From Sipunculus nudus (Eukaryota > Annelida > Sipuncula > Golfingiida > Sipunculidae): a DNA stretch of 64,000 nt. The translations under genes and the position numbers were made by a program. This document shows, in pieces, positions 41,101 through 55,000 of this stretch. Numbering within the stretch: the first letter of the stretch is position 1; every line of letters begins with the position of its first letter. The notes under the pieces were generated by a model, which saw only the letters and a program-made list of their open reading frames with translations, was not told the origin of the DNA and did no database searches. The stretch is taken from positions 77,488,124 to 77,552,123 of the forward strand of contig CM049308.1 in the NCBI GenBank assembly GCA_026874595.1, written 5' to 3'.

Positions 41101-44100
41101 ACAACCATGTAGGCTTAATTAAAAAGTTAACAACCTGTAGGCTTTCTCTTTTGAAAGAAGACTGGCAGATGTTATCAATTAAAAAGAACTACCACCGCAT
41201 GCCTGAACCTGAAGGATTCATGTAACAGAACTGCTGAAGATATGCAATACTGCGGCAGCACAAGATATATCATGTCCAGAAAAAAGACCAGCAAATTATA
41301 AAAGATAGGAGCAATAAGGAAGATAGTACCTTTGATATGTATCACTTGTAACACTGTGTGCCACGCCCACCACAGACAGTAAACCAAACACCACCTGCTC
41401 GTACAGAAGCTTGTTTGCAGGGAAGTGTTTGGAGGAGAGGTTGGGGGACATGTTCACCTGTAAGGAAAAGAAAGATAATAAGAAAATAGCAAAGATGATT
41501 GTTAAATGTCACAGAATCTGAATTTCTCATTGTGAGTAATTTTAACAGTATGAATCTGATGAAATTTAAAGTCTTTCCCAAAACCCTTGTCAGCATGTTT
41601 TTATGATAGTTATTTTAAGAATATTCTTTAACAAGGCCTACAGGACTAATGTGAACCTGTGCAAAGTTTGAGAGTATGAATGGAGGTTTATTTTTAAGAT
41701 TTAATATTGATCCTTTTAAGTCCTGCATATCTACCTTAGTCATTATGGTTTCAGCAAAATGGACATTTTGGACCTGCAAGTTTCAGACTGGGACATTTTA
41801 AAACTAGAATATGGGTAGTCGACGAGCGACTGTGTGTATCCACAGAAATCAGAGTAGGACGGGTGAAGTGAGGCATGGATTACGTGGCAAGGGGAATAGA
41901 GTGAGGTGTGTTGCATATTAGCATGGATGTCTGCAGCGTAAACATGAATGTAGGTGGTGCCACCTGTCATAAAATCGAGAAAATTGTCCAGGATGTATAA
42001 ACCTGCAAAATTTCAGGTGGACAAGTCAAACCACTGCTGAGATATGAGTGACTTTATCCCAAGGCAGATGAACAGATGGACGGTGTTCATAAGTGGTTGC
42101 AGTGGCGCCACCAGTTTTGCCTATGATGAAGAGCTATGTGAGATCTATACACAAGCAAAATTTTGGCCAAATCAGTCAAACGGTTCCCGAGATATGAGCT
42201 TGGATGTCTGCAGAGTAAACGTGAATGTAGGCGGCGCCACCTGTCATAAAATCGAGAAAGTTGTCCAGGATGTATAAACCTGCAAAATTTCAGGTGGACA
42301 AGTCAAACCACTGCTGAGATATGAGTGACTTTATCCCAAGGCAGATGAACAGATGGACGGTGTTCATAAGTGGTTGCAGTGGCGCCACCAGTTTTGCCTA
42401 TGATGAAGAGCTATGTGAGATCTATACACAAGCAAAATTTTGGCCAAATCAGTCAAACGGTTCCCGAGATATGAGCTTGGATGTCTGCAGAGTAAACGTG
42501 AATGTAGGCGGCGCCACCTGTCATAAAATCGAGAAAGTTGTCCAGGATGTATAAACCTGCAAAATTTCAGGTGGATAAGTCAAACCACTGCTGAGATATG
42601 AGTGATTTTATCCCAAGGCAGATGAACAGATGGATGCTGTGCATAAATGGTTGCATGTTGCGCCACCAGTTTTGCCTATGATGAAGAGCTATGTGAGATC
42701 TATACACATGCAAAATTGTGGCCCAATCGGTCAAACAGTTCCCGAGATATGAGCTTGGATGTCTGCAGAGTAAATGTGAATGTAGGTGGCGCCACCCGTC
42801 ATAAAATGGAGAAAGCTGTCCAGGATGTATAAACCTGCAAAATTTCAGGTGTATAAGTCAAACCACTGCTGAGATATGAGTGATATTATCCCAAGGCAGA
42901 TGAACAGATGGACGCTGTGCAAAAATAGTTGTAGGTGGCGCCACCATTTTTAGTGTATGTTACAAAGCTATCAAAGGGCTTCATTTGTGCAAAATTTTTA
43001 GCCTGATCGGTTAAACGGTTCCCGAGATATGCGGGTTTATGTGTAGGAACAGACGCACAAATGGACACTGGGCAGCAAGGAAAGGTCAGAGGTCAACCAA
43101 AAATGAGGGCGCAGCAGTTCACATGTGACCTGATGATAAACCCGATTTGCTTAAAATGCAAACCAAGTTTTTTCAAACAGTTGAAAGATATAATTCCAAT
43201 AATCTGGGAATTCTGCATCTAAACATTGTGTCTAGACGTCTAGACGCTGTGTCTAGAAGTATAGACACATTGTCTAGACAACCCCCCAGAGCCAGGTCAG
43301 TTGCCATGGTGTTGTCTGGACCCCACCTGTTTGTACTGAGTGACCTCTTGACTTGGCTGATGATACTCAGCATGTTGTCAAATCTGTTTTCAAATACGAA
43401 AAGCCTTTTTCAATTGGCTACAATGCTTTTTTAAAACTGTATTTACCCAATATATTCTTATAAAACTGGCAGAACCTTACCATAGAATAATTCTTGTAAA
43501 GTTTAAACCAATCAGCTTATTAGTTTCATCATAAATCAGTGTATAAGCTAGAAGAGTTTAAAATTACATTTTTGCTTGTTAAAAACACATCAATGTAGGT
43601 GGCGCCACCAATACCTCAAAATCACATATGACATACGTGACAAACATTGGTATAAAATTTGGTAATTATAGCTCTAGCCGTTTCTGAGATTTTAATTTTA
43701 GTGTGCTTTTTTGGACAGAGGACTAAGTTCAACCTCCTGTAACTTGGCCAAAAATCTCCAAACTGGAACCATTCGAACAAACTTGAGAGAGATTGTTCCA
43801 GGGATCATTTCTGTGAAATATTGGACAATTTGGCTGGACAATTTCAGAATAGAAGATTTTTAAGGTTTTTAAGCTTTTTCTCTATAAAATCTAAATTAAT
43901 GCAGATACCCAATAATAAGCTCCAGGACACCAAGTTTCACATGTGACTAATTCTTACATGTAATTTGGAGCTGCTAGCTCTGACGGTTTCTGACTTACAG
44001 CCATGGATGGCAGAAAGCCAGCCCTGGACGGCGGACGACGGACAGACGCTGCGCCATCACATAGGCTCACAGGTTCGCTAAAAATGCCCTTCAGTGTAAA

Positions 44101-47100
44101 CTAGATATGCAGATAATCCGCTAATTTTGGGTAATTTTTAGCAATATATCATGTAAAATGTATTTACTTTGTGACTCTTTTGCATTGTTTATGCTGATGG
44201 ACGATGGATGGCATTTTTTTCTGCAAAGCTGGATAGTACATTCCTCCATGATACACATTCTATATATATGGTGGTGTTTGTTAGACAATAGTGATGTCAG
44301 AAGATACAATGGTCATTTAACTGTGAACCACTGACTGACATCATCAGCTTGCCTGGCTTGTTCTTGATCAGTTCTCCAATAAGGAAAAAGTTGTAAATGC
44401 TGTTACCTGTTTTGCCATATTTTGGATCATTTGTCTCATACAAATTTAATACAAGGTAATGCATTATTTTTTATGCAGGCAGTCGGCAGTTAAGCTTCTG
44501 CAATCTTTGGACCAGATATGTTTATACTGCTTCACAATCTTGTATGAACAATTATCCTGGAAAACATGCGGACCGGGGTACTGAGATAGACTAAAGAATT
44601 TACGATCTTACCTCCATCAGGAAAATATTCAAGTCTTTGTCCAGCACAAAGTCAAATCGGACCATTTCAAAGAAATTTCTGTAAAAAAAAGAATGTATTG
44701 GTCTTATCAATGAAGTTATGGCTGATAAAGATTTATCAATTAAAAACATAAACATTTCATTATAAATCTATACAAAGATCTATCAGTCCAGCTGTAACAA
44801 GAAGGGAATATAGAAATATTTTTATATTTTATCAACACAAATAACCACAGAACAGTTATCAAGTTAAAGTATATTAGTAAGTTCTGCCTCCATTTCAACT
44901 GCTATTCAACTGAAAAGCCATAGGGCATTTGTGAAGTCTGGTGATATAATGTTTATAGTGGTACACTTATGGCTACAAGGTTGTGGGTTTGCACCCTGTT
45001 CAGACATTCACCAATACTAGAGATCCTGGGCAACATTTTAATCACAAGGTTGAAAACTAAGAAGTGAATGGGTTCTAGCCAAGGGTTGGATGCAAATGTA
45101 GAAAGATTAACCTTTTAGCACCTAGTACAGTTTACACTGGTTTATGCTCCCCATGAAGCCAAGAAAAGCTAAAAGTACAAAAAGACCACAGATGAGGAAC
45201 CAAAAATGTTGGATGAACCTGACCTCGAGTGTGACACCATCAATGACTATATACCCACTGCCATTTTAAGCTGCGACATCTTTTGCCTAAATTCATGAAT
45301 TTTTATTGTGTCAGGCAGTGGCTGAAACATAGCATTGTGAAATGTTACAGTAACACTGCCTCTGGAGCCTAGTGATTGTGCTGAAGGTACATAAACCTCT
45401 ATCCTCACCTTTTAGACTTGTACTTCTCTGTAGCTTTGATCAGCTCTGATTCTTTATCAAGATAAACCAACATGACTGCATACATCATGTGCTGAAGCTT
45501 TTTAAATCTAAATTCTCACCTTTTAGACTTGTACTTCTCTGTAGCTTTGATCAGCTCTGATTCTTTATCAAGATAAACCAACATGACTGCATACATCATG
45601 TGCTGAAGCTTTATAAATCTAAATTCTCACCTTTTAGACTTGTACTTCTCTGTAGCTTTGATCAGCTCTGATTCTTTATCAAGATAAACCAACATGACTA
45701 CATACATCATGTGCTGAAGCTTTTTAAATCTAAATTCTCACCTTTTAGACTTGTACTTCTCTGTAGCTTTGATCAGCTCTGATTCTTTATAAAGATAAAC
45801 CGACATGACTGCATACATCATGTAATGATGCTTTATAAATCTTCATTCTCACCTTTTAGACTTGTTCTTCTCTGTAGCTTTGATCAGCTCTGATTCTTTA
45901 TCAAGATAAACCAACATGACTGCATACATCATGTGCTGAAGCTTTTTAAATCTAAATTCTCACCTTTTAGACTTGTACTTCTCTGTAGCTTTGATCAGCT
46001 CTGATTCTTTATCAAGATAAACCAACATGACTGCATACATCATGTGCTGAAGCTTTATAAATCTAAATTCTCACCTTTTAGACTTGTACTTCTCTGTAGC
46101 TTTGATCAGCTCTGATTCTTTATCAAGATAAACCAACATGACTACATACATCATGTGCTGAAGCTTTTTAAATCTAAATTCTCACCTTTTAGACTTGTAC
46201 TTCTCTGTAGCTTTGATCAGCTCTGATTCTTTATCAAGATAAACCAACATGACTGCATACATCATGTGCTGAAGCTTTATAAATCTAAATTCTCACCTTT
46301 TAGACTTGTTCTTCTCTGTAGCTTTGATCAGCTCTGATTCTTTATCAAGATAAACCAACATGACTGCATACATCATGTGCTGAAGCTTTTTAAATCTAAA
46401 TCCTCACCTTTTAGACTTGTACATCTCTGTAGCTTTGATCAGCTCTGATTCTTTATAAAGATAAACCGACATGACTGCATACATCATGTAATGATGCTTT
46501 ATAAATCTTCATTCTCACCTTTTAGACTTGTACTTCTCTGTAGCTTTGATCAGCTCTGATTCTTTATAAAGATAAACCGACATGACTGCATACATCATGT
46601 AATGATGCTTTATAAATCTTCATTCTCACCTTTTAGACTTGTTCTTCTCTGTAGCTTTGATCAGCTCTGATTCTTTATCAAGATAAACCAACATGACTGC
46701 ATACATCATGTGCTGAAGCTTTTTAAATCTAAATTCTCACCTTTTAGACTTGTACTTCTCTGTAGCTTTGATCAGCTCTGATTCTTTATCAAGATAAACC
46801 AACATGACTACATACATCATGTGCTGAAGCTTTATAAATCTAAATTCTCACCTTTTAGACTTGTACTTCTCTGTAGCTTTGATCAGCTCTGATTCTTTAT
46901 AAAGATAAACCGACATGACTGCATACATCATGTAATGATGCTTTATAAATCTTCATTCTCACCTTTTAGACTTGTACTTCTCTGTAGCTTTGATCAGCTC
47001 TAATTCTTTATAAAGATAAACCGACATGACTGCATACATCATGTAATGATGCTTTATAAATCTTCATTCTCACCTTTTAGACTTGTTCTTCTCTGTAGCT

Positions 47101-48969
47101 TTGATCAGCTCTAATTCTTTATAAAGATAAACCGACATGACTGCATACATCATGTAATGATGCTTTATAAATCTTCATTCTCACCTTTTAGACTTGTTCT
47201 TCTCTGTAGCTTTGATCAGCTCTAATTCTTTATAAAGATAAACCGACATGACTGCATACATCATGTAATGATGCTTTATAAATCTTCATTCTCACCTTTT
47301 AGACTTGTTCTTCTCTGTAGCTTTGATCAGCTCTGATTCTTTATCAAGATAAACCGACATGACTACATACATCATGTGCTGAAGCTTTTTAAATCTCAAT
47401 CCTCACCTTTTAGACTTGTACTTCTCTGTAGCTTTGATCAGCTCTGATTCTTTATCAAGATAAACTCCCATGACTGCATCATGGATGTCTTCTTGTAATT
47501 TTTTATCATCCTTATCTGTCAAAGGAAGTAAAGAATATTTTCTTTATTGAAATAATACTACTGTTACACAGAGAAGAAACAAAATTAACTGAATCACTCT
47601 TGTAAGACCATGAGAACACTTAAACAAGACATTTATTACATATCATGACCAGCTAAACTGGACAGTTCAGCATAATTAAAATTCCTATTTTTACCCTGAA
47701 GGTATGTCTTCTGAGAAATATTTCAGAGGAATAGTTTTTTCCTTATAATCCTTAGAGAAATAAATCAAATATAAAATATAGATTTATTCAGAAAATAATG
47801 AAAAACTTGATGCCATTTATATTTTCTGATTTCATGACATCATAAACTGTCCCACAAATGTCTACAAACTGAAGTATTACCTAACTGGTTGATGTACGTC
47901 AGCAGAGTAGCTTTGTGAGTATGTTGAGCTTCATATATGTCCTTGAGTGATGGAACCTGTTGCAAGGTCAAATTTCAAAGTCAAAGTTCAAATTTCAAGG
48001 TCAATTTCTATCATCACTGGTTAATTTCCTGTGATTAGTTGAAACAAATAAAAAGTTTTCTGGTAAATCAAAATCTATTAGGAAATCTTTTGCATATTCA
48101 CATGATCGGTAAGCTGTCAGCCATTTTCAGTAACATCGTTTTTAAAAATAAAAAAAGCAAACAGGTAAATATACAGTATTCTTTTCTGTAAACAGTTAAC
48201 AAATTATAAATAAATCTATATAAACTAATGAACTGAAACATCATTATAAGAAAAATTCCAAAACAGAAATTTCAGAATGCTCTGAATAATACAGAAAACA
48301 CACGTAAGCCATCTGATATCAATTCATAGTATCATAGTGACTGCTACAACCTTGAAGATTAAAACCCTGTTTATTTGAATAGCCTGCTTAAATGAATATT
48401 ATTGGTTGACAAATATAATATTCAACTAAATGGGGTTGACTGTATATTCCAGAAAATTGTGAAGATAAACAGTGCAGTAATGAGAACCACTGTGTTCTAA
48501 GAGATGTTCTCATTTTTCACTAATTTACAAAACTGCAAAGACGCCACTCCCTTTACCTCTGCCAAAGTGACTATTGTTTATTTTGAGTCATTTCAGAGCA
48601 TCCTCCCAGAACTAACCTTCCACGTGGGCATGTAGTCATCTCCAACCACGTACTTGTCAAGTTTAGCCGGGTCAAAGGGTTGATACTGCTCCGGGCAGAA
48701 CCTGCAGGGTATACAATCATGTTAAATAATTATCAAGATTATTATTCTTTTTACCAAAAGAATTTTTCTTTTGGTACTGTCTATTGGATGAGGATGAAGT
48801 GAATCATGTGAAAAGAACAAAATATAATCATTAAACAAACTGGATGTACAATTACCTTTCCTATGTTAACAACAAAATTTAAAAGAGTATTTATAACATA
48901 AAATTTCAATTTATAATTAACTGAATATTAAGTATGGGTTGACTTTTAATACCTGTAATGATCTTCAGC

Positions 48970-49036
<67 letters not shown>

Positions 49037-52000
49037 TTACAATGGAAAAACTACCTGAGTAACCAGTCTCCTTCATAAATATACACTCTGATTGGATCGA
49101 TTGATGTCAGGACAGCATACACTCCAATATCAAATCTCCTGCAAATTTAGAATAAACGCAGTTACAAAATGTAGGTGAATCAAATCTTTTGACCCATTTC
49201 ACTCTTCCATGTAGTAGTATGCAACAGAATAACTCTTCATAAAAGCTTAGTTAGGGTGTGTTATGGTATAATTACATGAAACACTCAGTGCATCATACTA
49301 TGCAACACAATCAGTTGCACATTTGGGGCAAAATACTGAACACTGGCAATCAGAATTCTACTCAGGAAGATTTTTCTCGATAAAACAAAAATTCTGTTAA
49401 CAGTTTAAACCTATATAAACATGACATACTGTACTTTTTTTCAGTGTAAACAAAAACAAGAAAAGTATTTGATTTCACTTCTACAAATCAGGTTTCAGTG
49501 AAATTTTTAAAATAATGCCATTTTTACTTGTTTAAACAATATCCTCCATTTCAAGAATAGTTTGATAAAGCATTGACAATTATAACAGTGTTGTTCTCTT
49601 GACATATTTGTTTACAATTATATTAATAATTATATTGAACAGGTTCCTGAGAAACAAACAGGCATATCTGGATATAATTTACCTGCCATCTATAAGGAAA
49701 GGATCCCCTATATACTCTTGGATAAATGTATTTTCAGCTTTCATATCGAGATCTGAAACAAAAATATATGCACTTAAACTTAACTTACAAACCATTACTC
49801 AATTGATTCAAATAAGTATATAAAGCAATGTGGACATGTCCCTTCATTAGTGCTATGAGCATTTAACTCCACAGAAAAGACAAGGTTGACATCATACAGA
49901 ATTTCTAAATTGGATTATTTGCTGCATTTTATTTGTGTACACAGGTTATGAAAACTGTTGGGGGGGGGGGGGACAGAAAAACCTTATTAGGTCCACCCAC
50001 AAAAAAAGTTCACCCAAATATGGATATGGAAATAAACCCATCAACCCCTACAGGCTTTTCATCCTACAGGAGGAGGCTTAATTAATAGAGCTTATATCAC
50101 CCATGACCTCTATCAGTATAAAACCTGTCCCAACTATGATACTGGTATGAAACATGGATATTCTTCAAGTTGCAAGAATACTTTTTATTATTAAAGAAGT
50201 AACTTACACAGAATGTGAGGATGTGCATGCATCCAACTTGAAAAATGTGTGAGGGTCATGGTAGTAATGCTCTGGCAGTATGAGTTGATATATCTGAATT
50301 TATAATAAAAGTAGAACCAGAAATTTCTGCTAGCTGTATCCACAGACCTTGGCTATATCCCTGTTTGAATGGCTTTCTTATTCTTGCCTATATCTACTGA
50401 CATGCTACGATAATGGTCTCACCAGCCTTGTTCAATGGATAAAACTATCCAAGTTCAAGCCAGCTCTTCACCTACCTTTAACATAGAATATATGTGATTC
50501 CTGGCTTACTATTAATGAACAGTTGGAAATTCTTGTAAAGTTCTTATAACGCCTCTGTGACAAATGTATGAGCTTGTTTATCTACAAGCTGTTAGTAAAC
50601 ACAGCACATGCCCCAATGTTGACAAACAGAAAACCATATACTGGTAACCTAAGCTGGTTGATTTTATTTTTTTAAGATTTTTTTGGTGGAGGTAACCACC
50701 TCCATTTTTTAATGCTTTTCTTAACTAAGTATATGTACATCTGCAGAGTTCCATTCCAGTTTCGGACTATGTGACAGGGGCTTATATCCGATTTTTCCTG
50801 GCATCAACCAGGTTCAGTATACCACTACTGCAGGCCCTGGGTGTGTGTCATCCCCATGACTGGGTCTTAATGCCGAGTAACCCCTAAAAGGCGCACTCAT
50901 TTGTGAGTGAAATACGACTGCTGGGCACAGTCTCCCCATAGAGCCTGCAGAGCACTCACCCTGGGTAGGGACCGACTGTGAAATATCTCACCGCCTTGGC
51001 TGTGAGTCAAACTCATGATCTCCCTTTCTTGCCTATTTCTAGGAAAGTTTCAAGGTATTATCTTTAGTTAAAAGACTTACCGGTAAATAAATGGAAGTGG
51101 CCACTTTCTCTGACCATCAATTATGTACATGCAAAATTTCTGTCTTTTTTTTATATATTTTTTTATTTTTGTTGAACAAAATTGCCTCCATATTTAAATG
51201 CAAGCTTAACTAAGTATATGTAAATCTGCAGAATTCCATCTGCAAAAATTCTGTCTGTTAGTTTTAAGAGATACAGCTCTCAATGTTTTAGGTGGGACAG
51301 ATAGAACTAATTACCTTCTAGTGAGAGAATTTTGATTCCTCTGTGATTGTTACTCTTCTGAACCCACTGAGTACTGGGATGAACTTTTGCCTGAAACAAG
51401 CAAGGTCACATATTATTTATCATGTTGAACTTACCTGCATGTTAAACAAGAGTTCATATTACTGGCCAGTAGCAAACATTTTACATTTCCTGTGAAAATT
51501 CCTATAACCCAATTTCAAATCATATTTTAAGATATTCAAACAGGAAATATTATACATAGCCCTGCCTGGGCTTTAGTATTTGCATTTACTTTTAAAATGC
51601 TTAAAATTAAACGTGATTCCATGTACCAATAGACTTAAATCAGTGCCAGCAACTATCACTAAATCCCTGTAAAGTCTGTATGGTAAATTCCCAATATTTG
51701 CATATTAAGACGTCATAATGCTCTTTGAGGACATGACGATTCCCCTGCATTTACATATCGGGCCTTCACGCCTCATGTGAATGGCATGGTTGCTATGGGA
51801 ACACCAACAGCGGACCCAAAGCTTGACCCACTTGGTAACATTCACACTGAAATCATGTATTTAGGTAGTCCAAACATGGACCTTCGTGTCCTATGATATA
51901 TCTCTGGTGGACGAATATTACGGTCCATGGGCTAAATGTAAGTCCATATTGTAGACACTATCGCAACAATTTTGTAATGACAGGTCCAGTAAAATTCCCT

Positions 52001-55000
52001 CTGCCAAGATGACAGGAGCAGCTGGCAGCATTTGTGTGACCCGTGTATTAACTGCTAAAATGTCACTAGTGAATTGTGATTGTTTCAGTCAGCTGGTACA
52101 TTCTGGCTACGCTCATCGCCTGTGCACAAGAATATCTTACGCTAATTGTCTGGGCCAGAGTTTGTTAGACCTACATTTTGTTTAAACAGGCCCACTTTGA
52201 AGAGTGGTGGTCCGATAAACATTAACACTCAGGCTGAGGGTTATAGTGTTTTAAAGTCTTGCTAAACTTAACATAAGCAACGGCCTAAAATATTAAGACT
52301 GATTAAATGGGAATTTTAGTATAGAAAACTGGATGCCCGGAATAGGCAATGTTGGTTTTGAAAAAAAGATTCAGGGAAAGACCAGTGATGACGTCACTGG
52401 AAAAGACATTAGTTCAGCAAGGCGGTGATGTGTGGTGCTGACCATCCCATAATCACTGGAGTTTACCAGTCGATGAATAGTCGGACAGAGAGCCGTACTT
52501 TAGTTACACAATTTGCCGCGAGATGGGAGTACCTGTTCTAAGCTTTGCGGAACTGTAAAGTTTGATGACTCTGTTAGTGGGAGGAATTATATGTTCAAAC
52601 CATTTCATCAACTGGGCCAGTCTATATTATACATTAACAGAATTCTTTAATTCCAACATTAATCAGGCAATAAAGTTACATTTACAAACCATCACTCTCT
52701 CTTAAACAAAATAATACAACTGATTTGACATTTTCTACTTTTTTTGCATGCCCATCGGTCCAACTATTATGGATGGATGCTGACAAGAACCCATGGAGCC
52801 TCACCAGCTGTATCCAAGAACAAATTTTTAATTTGTTGCTTCATAAAATTATTAATTACTTAATTCTTAAGAAATTCTCACACATCAGTGTTGTGCATGC
52901 CACTGGACATGATAGAGGCCACATTTTAAAGACATTAAATGAGTATGTGCTTTTAGGGGCATCCACATTCCATCATATTACCACACTATTTTATGTGCTA
53001 TCTTCTGCATTTGTTTGGTGCATATGACTGGCAGTGTCCTTTTGGTGTTTTTGCAGTATTTTTTTGGTGCGTTTCCTCACATTTCTATAAAATTGTTGCA
53101 TTTTTGTCGCATTAACCTGTGATTACACAAAATATTATGAGCATGTCCAATATATTTCAATACATCTCATTTCTGTCCCGGTTCCAATGTTTTTTCTGCG
53201 ATCTTATCCATTTGTGTGAATTTTTAAGCATTGTCATGTGATTGGGTCAGACATTTCTAGACATTTTCACAAGATGTGGTCAAAAGGCTAGGAAAACTAT
53301 GATGTTTGAGGGATACTTTAGAGTTAAAAGAGCAATGTGTAAATGGATTTATACTTACATAAATAAAGAAGGACTCCTTGTCCTTAGGTATCTTGAATGC
53401 TTTAGGGATGTATTTGATATCTGATGTGGCCAAGCTGACCTTGTTAGTTATAAACCCTGAACCAGGGAACTTGTTCACCTGTTATAGAAAGAATGGTTGA
53501 CATTATTTACATATACAAATGTACAGTGGAACCTGTCTGAAAGACCACCTTTCTTGTAAGACCACCTGTTTATTAAGACCACCCCTTGGTGAACTGAAAG
53601 CATTCTGATTGGTTATAACTGACCTTTCTAAAAAGACCACCTGTGAATTAAGATCATTGGACCAGTAACACAGGTAGTTCAATAAAACAGGTTTCACTCC
53701 ATCTCTAATACATTTAATGTGTATTTAGTTTTATCTAAGATTTATGATCTACACTACTGTTACAGAAAAATTTCTGATTAATTATAAGAAAATCATTTCA
53801 GTGACACAGTGAAATGTTACATCTTCTACATTTGATATCAACCAAGACATGCCCACTTTTTATCTCTGTTTCACCCTCAAATATCTTTTCTAATTTCAAT
53901 AAAAAGAACTATGGTATTTATTTTCACCACTGAAGCATTAGAAATACATATTCCAATGAAATTAGTATTGTGCAGTTTGTATCAGAACATAATTATATAA
54001 CAAGAAAACTACATGCAGACCCTGTTGTCCTTAGCCCTGGTAGTGCTGCAACCTGGGGAGTGAGGAGTGAAATTATTTTTTTTTCCTTGTGATCTCAAGA
54101 ATTTGGAATCAAGATGCCTTCAAAGAGAACTAAGATAATATTCAGACCTACAATGTTTACAATTTTCAAGTGGAAAGGTGCTGTAGATTTTAGTTACAGG
54201 TCCACATAGACAGATAAATATACATACAGATTTACATACATATAATTTTGAAAATATTTTTTTCCATCAAATACTATAAATTAATGCAATATCTGCCATT
54301 AGTCAGTTTCAGTGTTATTTATTAAACATTAAATTTTATGTCATAATTTTTATATTTTATAAATGTGCATAAACATGACTTACCCTCTGATGAGGTTTTA
54401 AATTATGCATCATGGTCTGCAGCTGAACAAAAGGATAATCGTGAGACCAAAGGACATCCCAGTCAGAATCCTTGTCCCCAAAACGATAACCCACTCGCTT
54501 AAATACATTGAACACATGATCCAGATACCCACTCTCAAGCTGAAAATACAAAAATGCTAGTTCCTTTCATTATTTGATATATAATTTGCTCACTGCAATC
54601 TGTATAATCTTTTCCTTTCATGGCCTGATAATTTTCTATAAGTGACATAAAAATTAAAAGTTTTCATTTTAAGATCTTGATATATGGTATTCCCGAATGT
54701 TTAATATCTTAAACAGGATGAACTCGGTATTTTATGGCCATATGAGACTGTAGAGCATAACATTTTTTTTTTTTTTTATAAAGATAGAACAAGTGACCCA
54801 TGGGCCATGATGCTCAGCTGAATCTGACACTACTTAGGGTCATAGCACATAAATAGATTTATATGTATGTAGGTATGCAGTTCTTTTACTTGTGTTAATG
54901 GCAGTGTTTACTAGAAAATATAAGACTGCTACCTTCCATTGGATTTATGTACTTTTTAAATTGAATATTTATTGAAATGTTTGGAACTTTGGGCCTGAGG

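Noticed and set aside
42044-42554. Two identical 77-codon ORFs in tandem, resembling duplicated small genes
   Set aside because: They are created by near-identical 277-bp repeat units with palindromes. There is no splice or start context, and the third unit breaks the pattern.
44945-45015. Possible tRNA gene
   Set aside because: Only B-box-like text; no foldable cloverleaf, so kept only as a weak SINE trace.
45404-47406. Regular repeat-spacer look, CRISPR-like
   Set aside because: The 111-bp unit repeats throughout with no unique spacers and derives from an animal exon.
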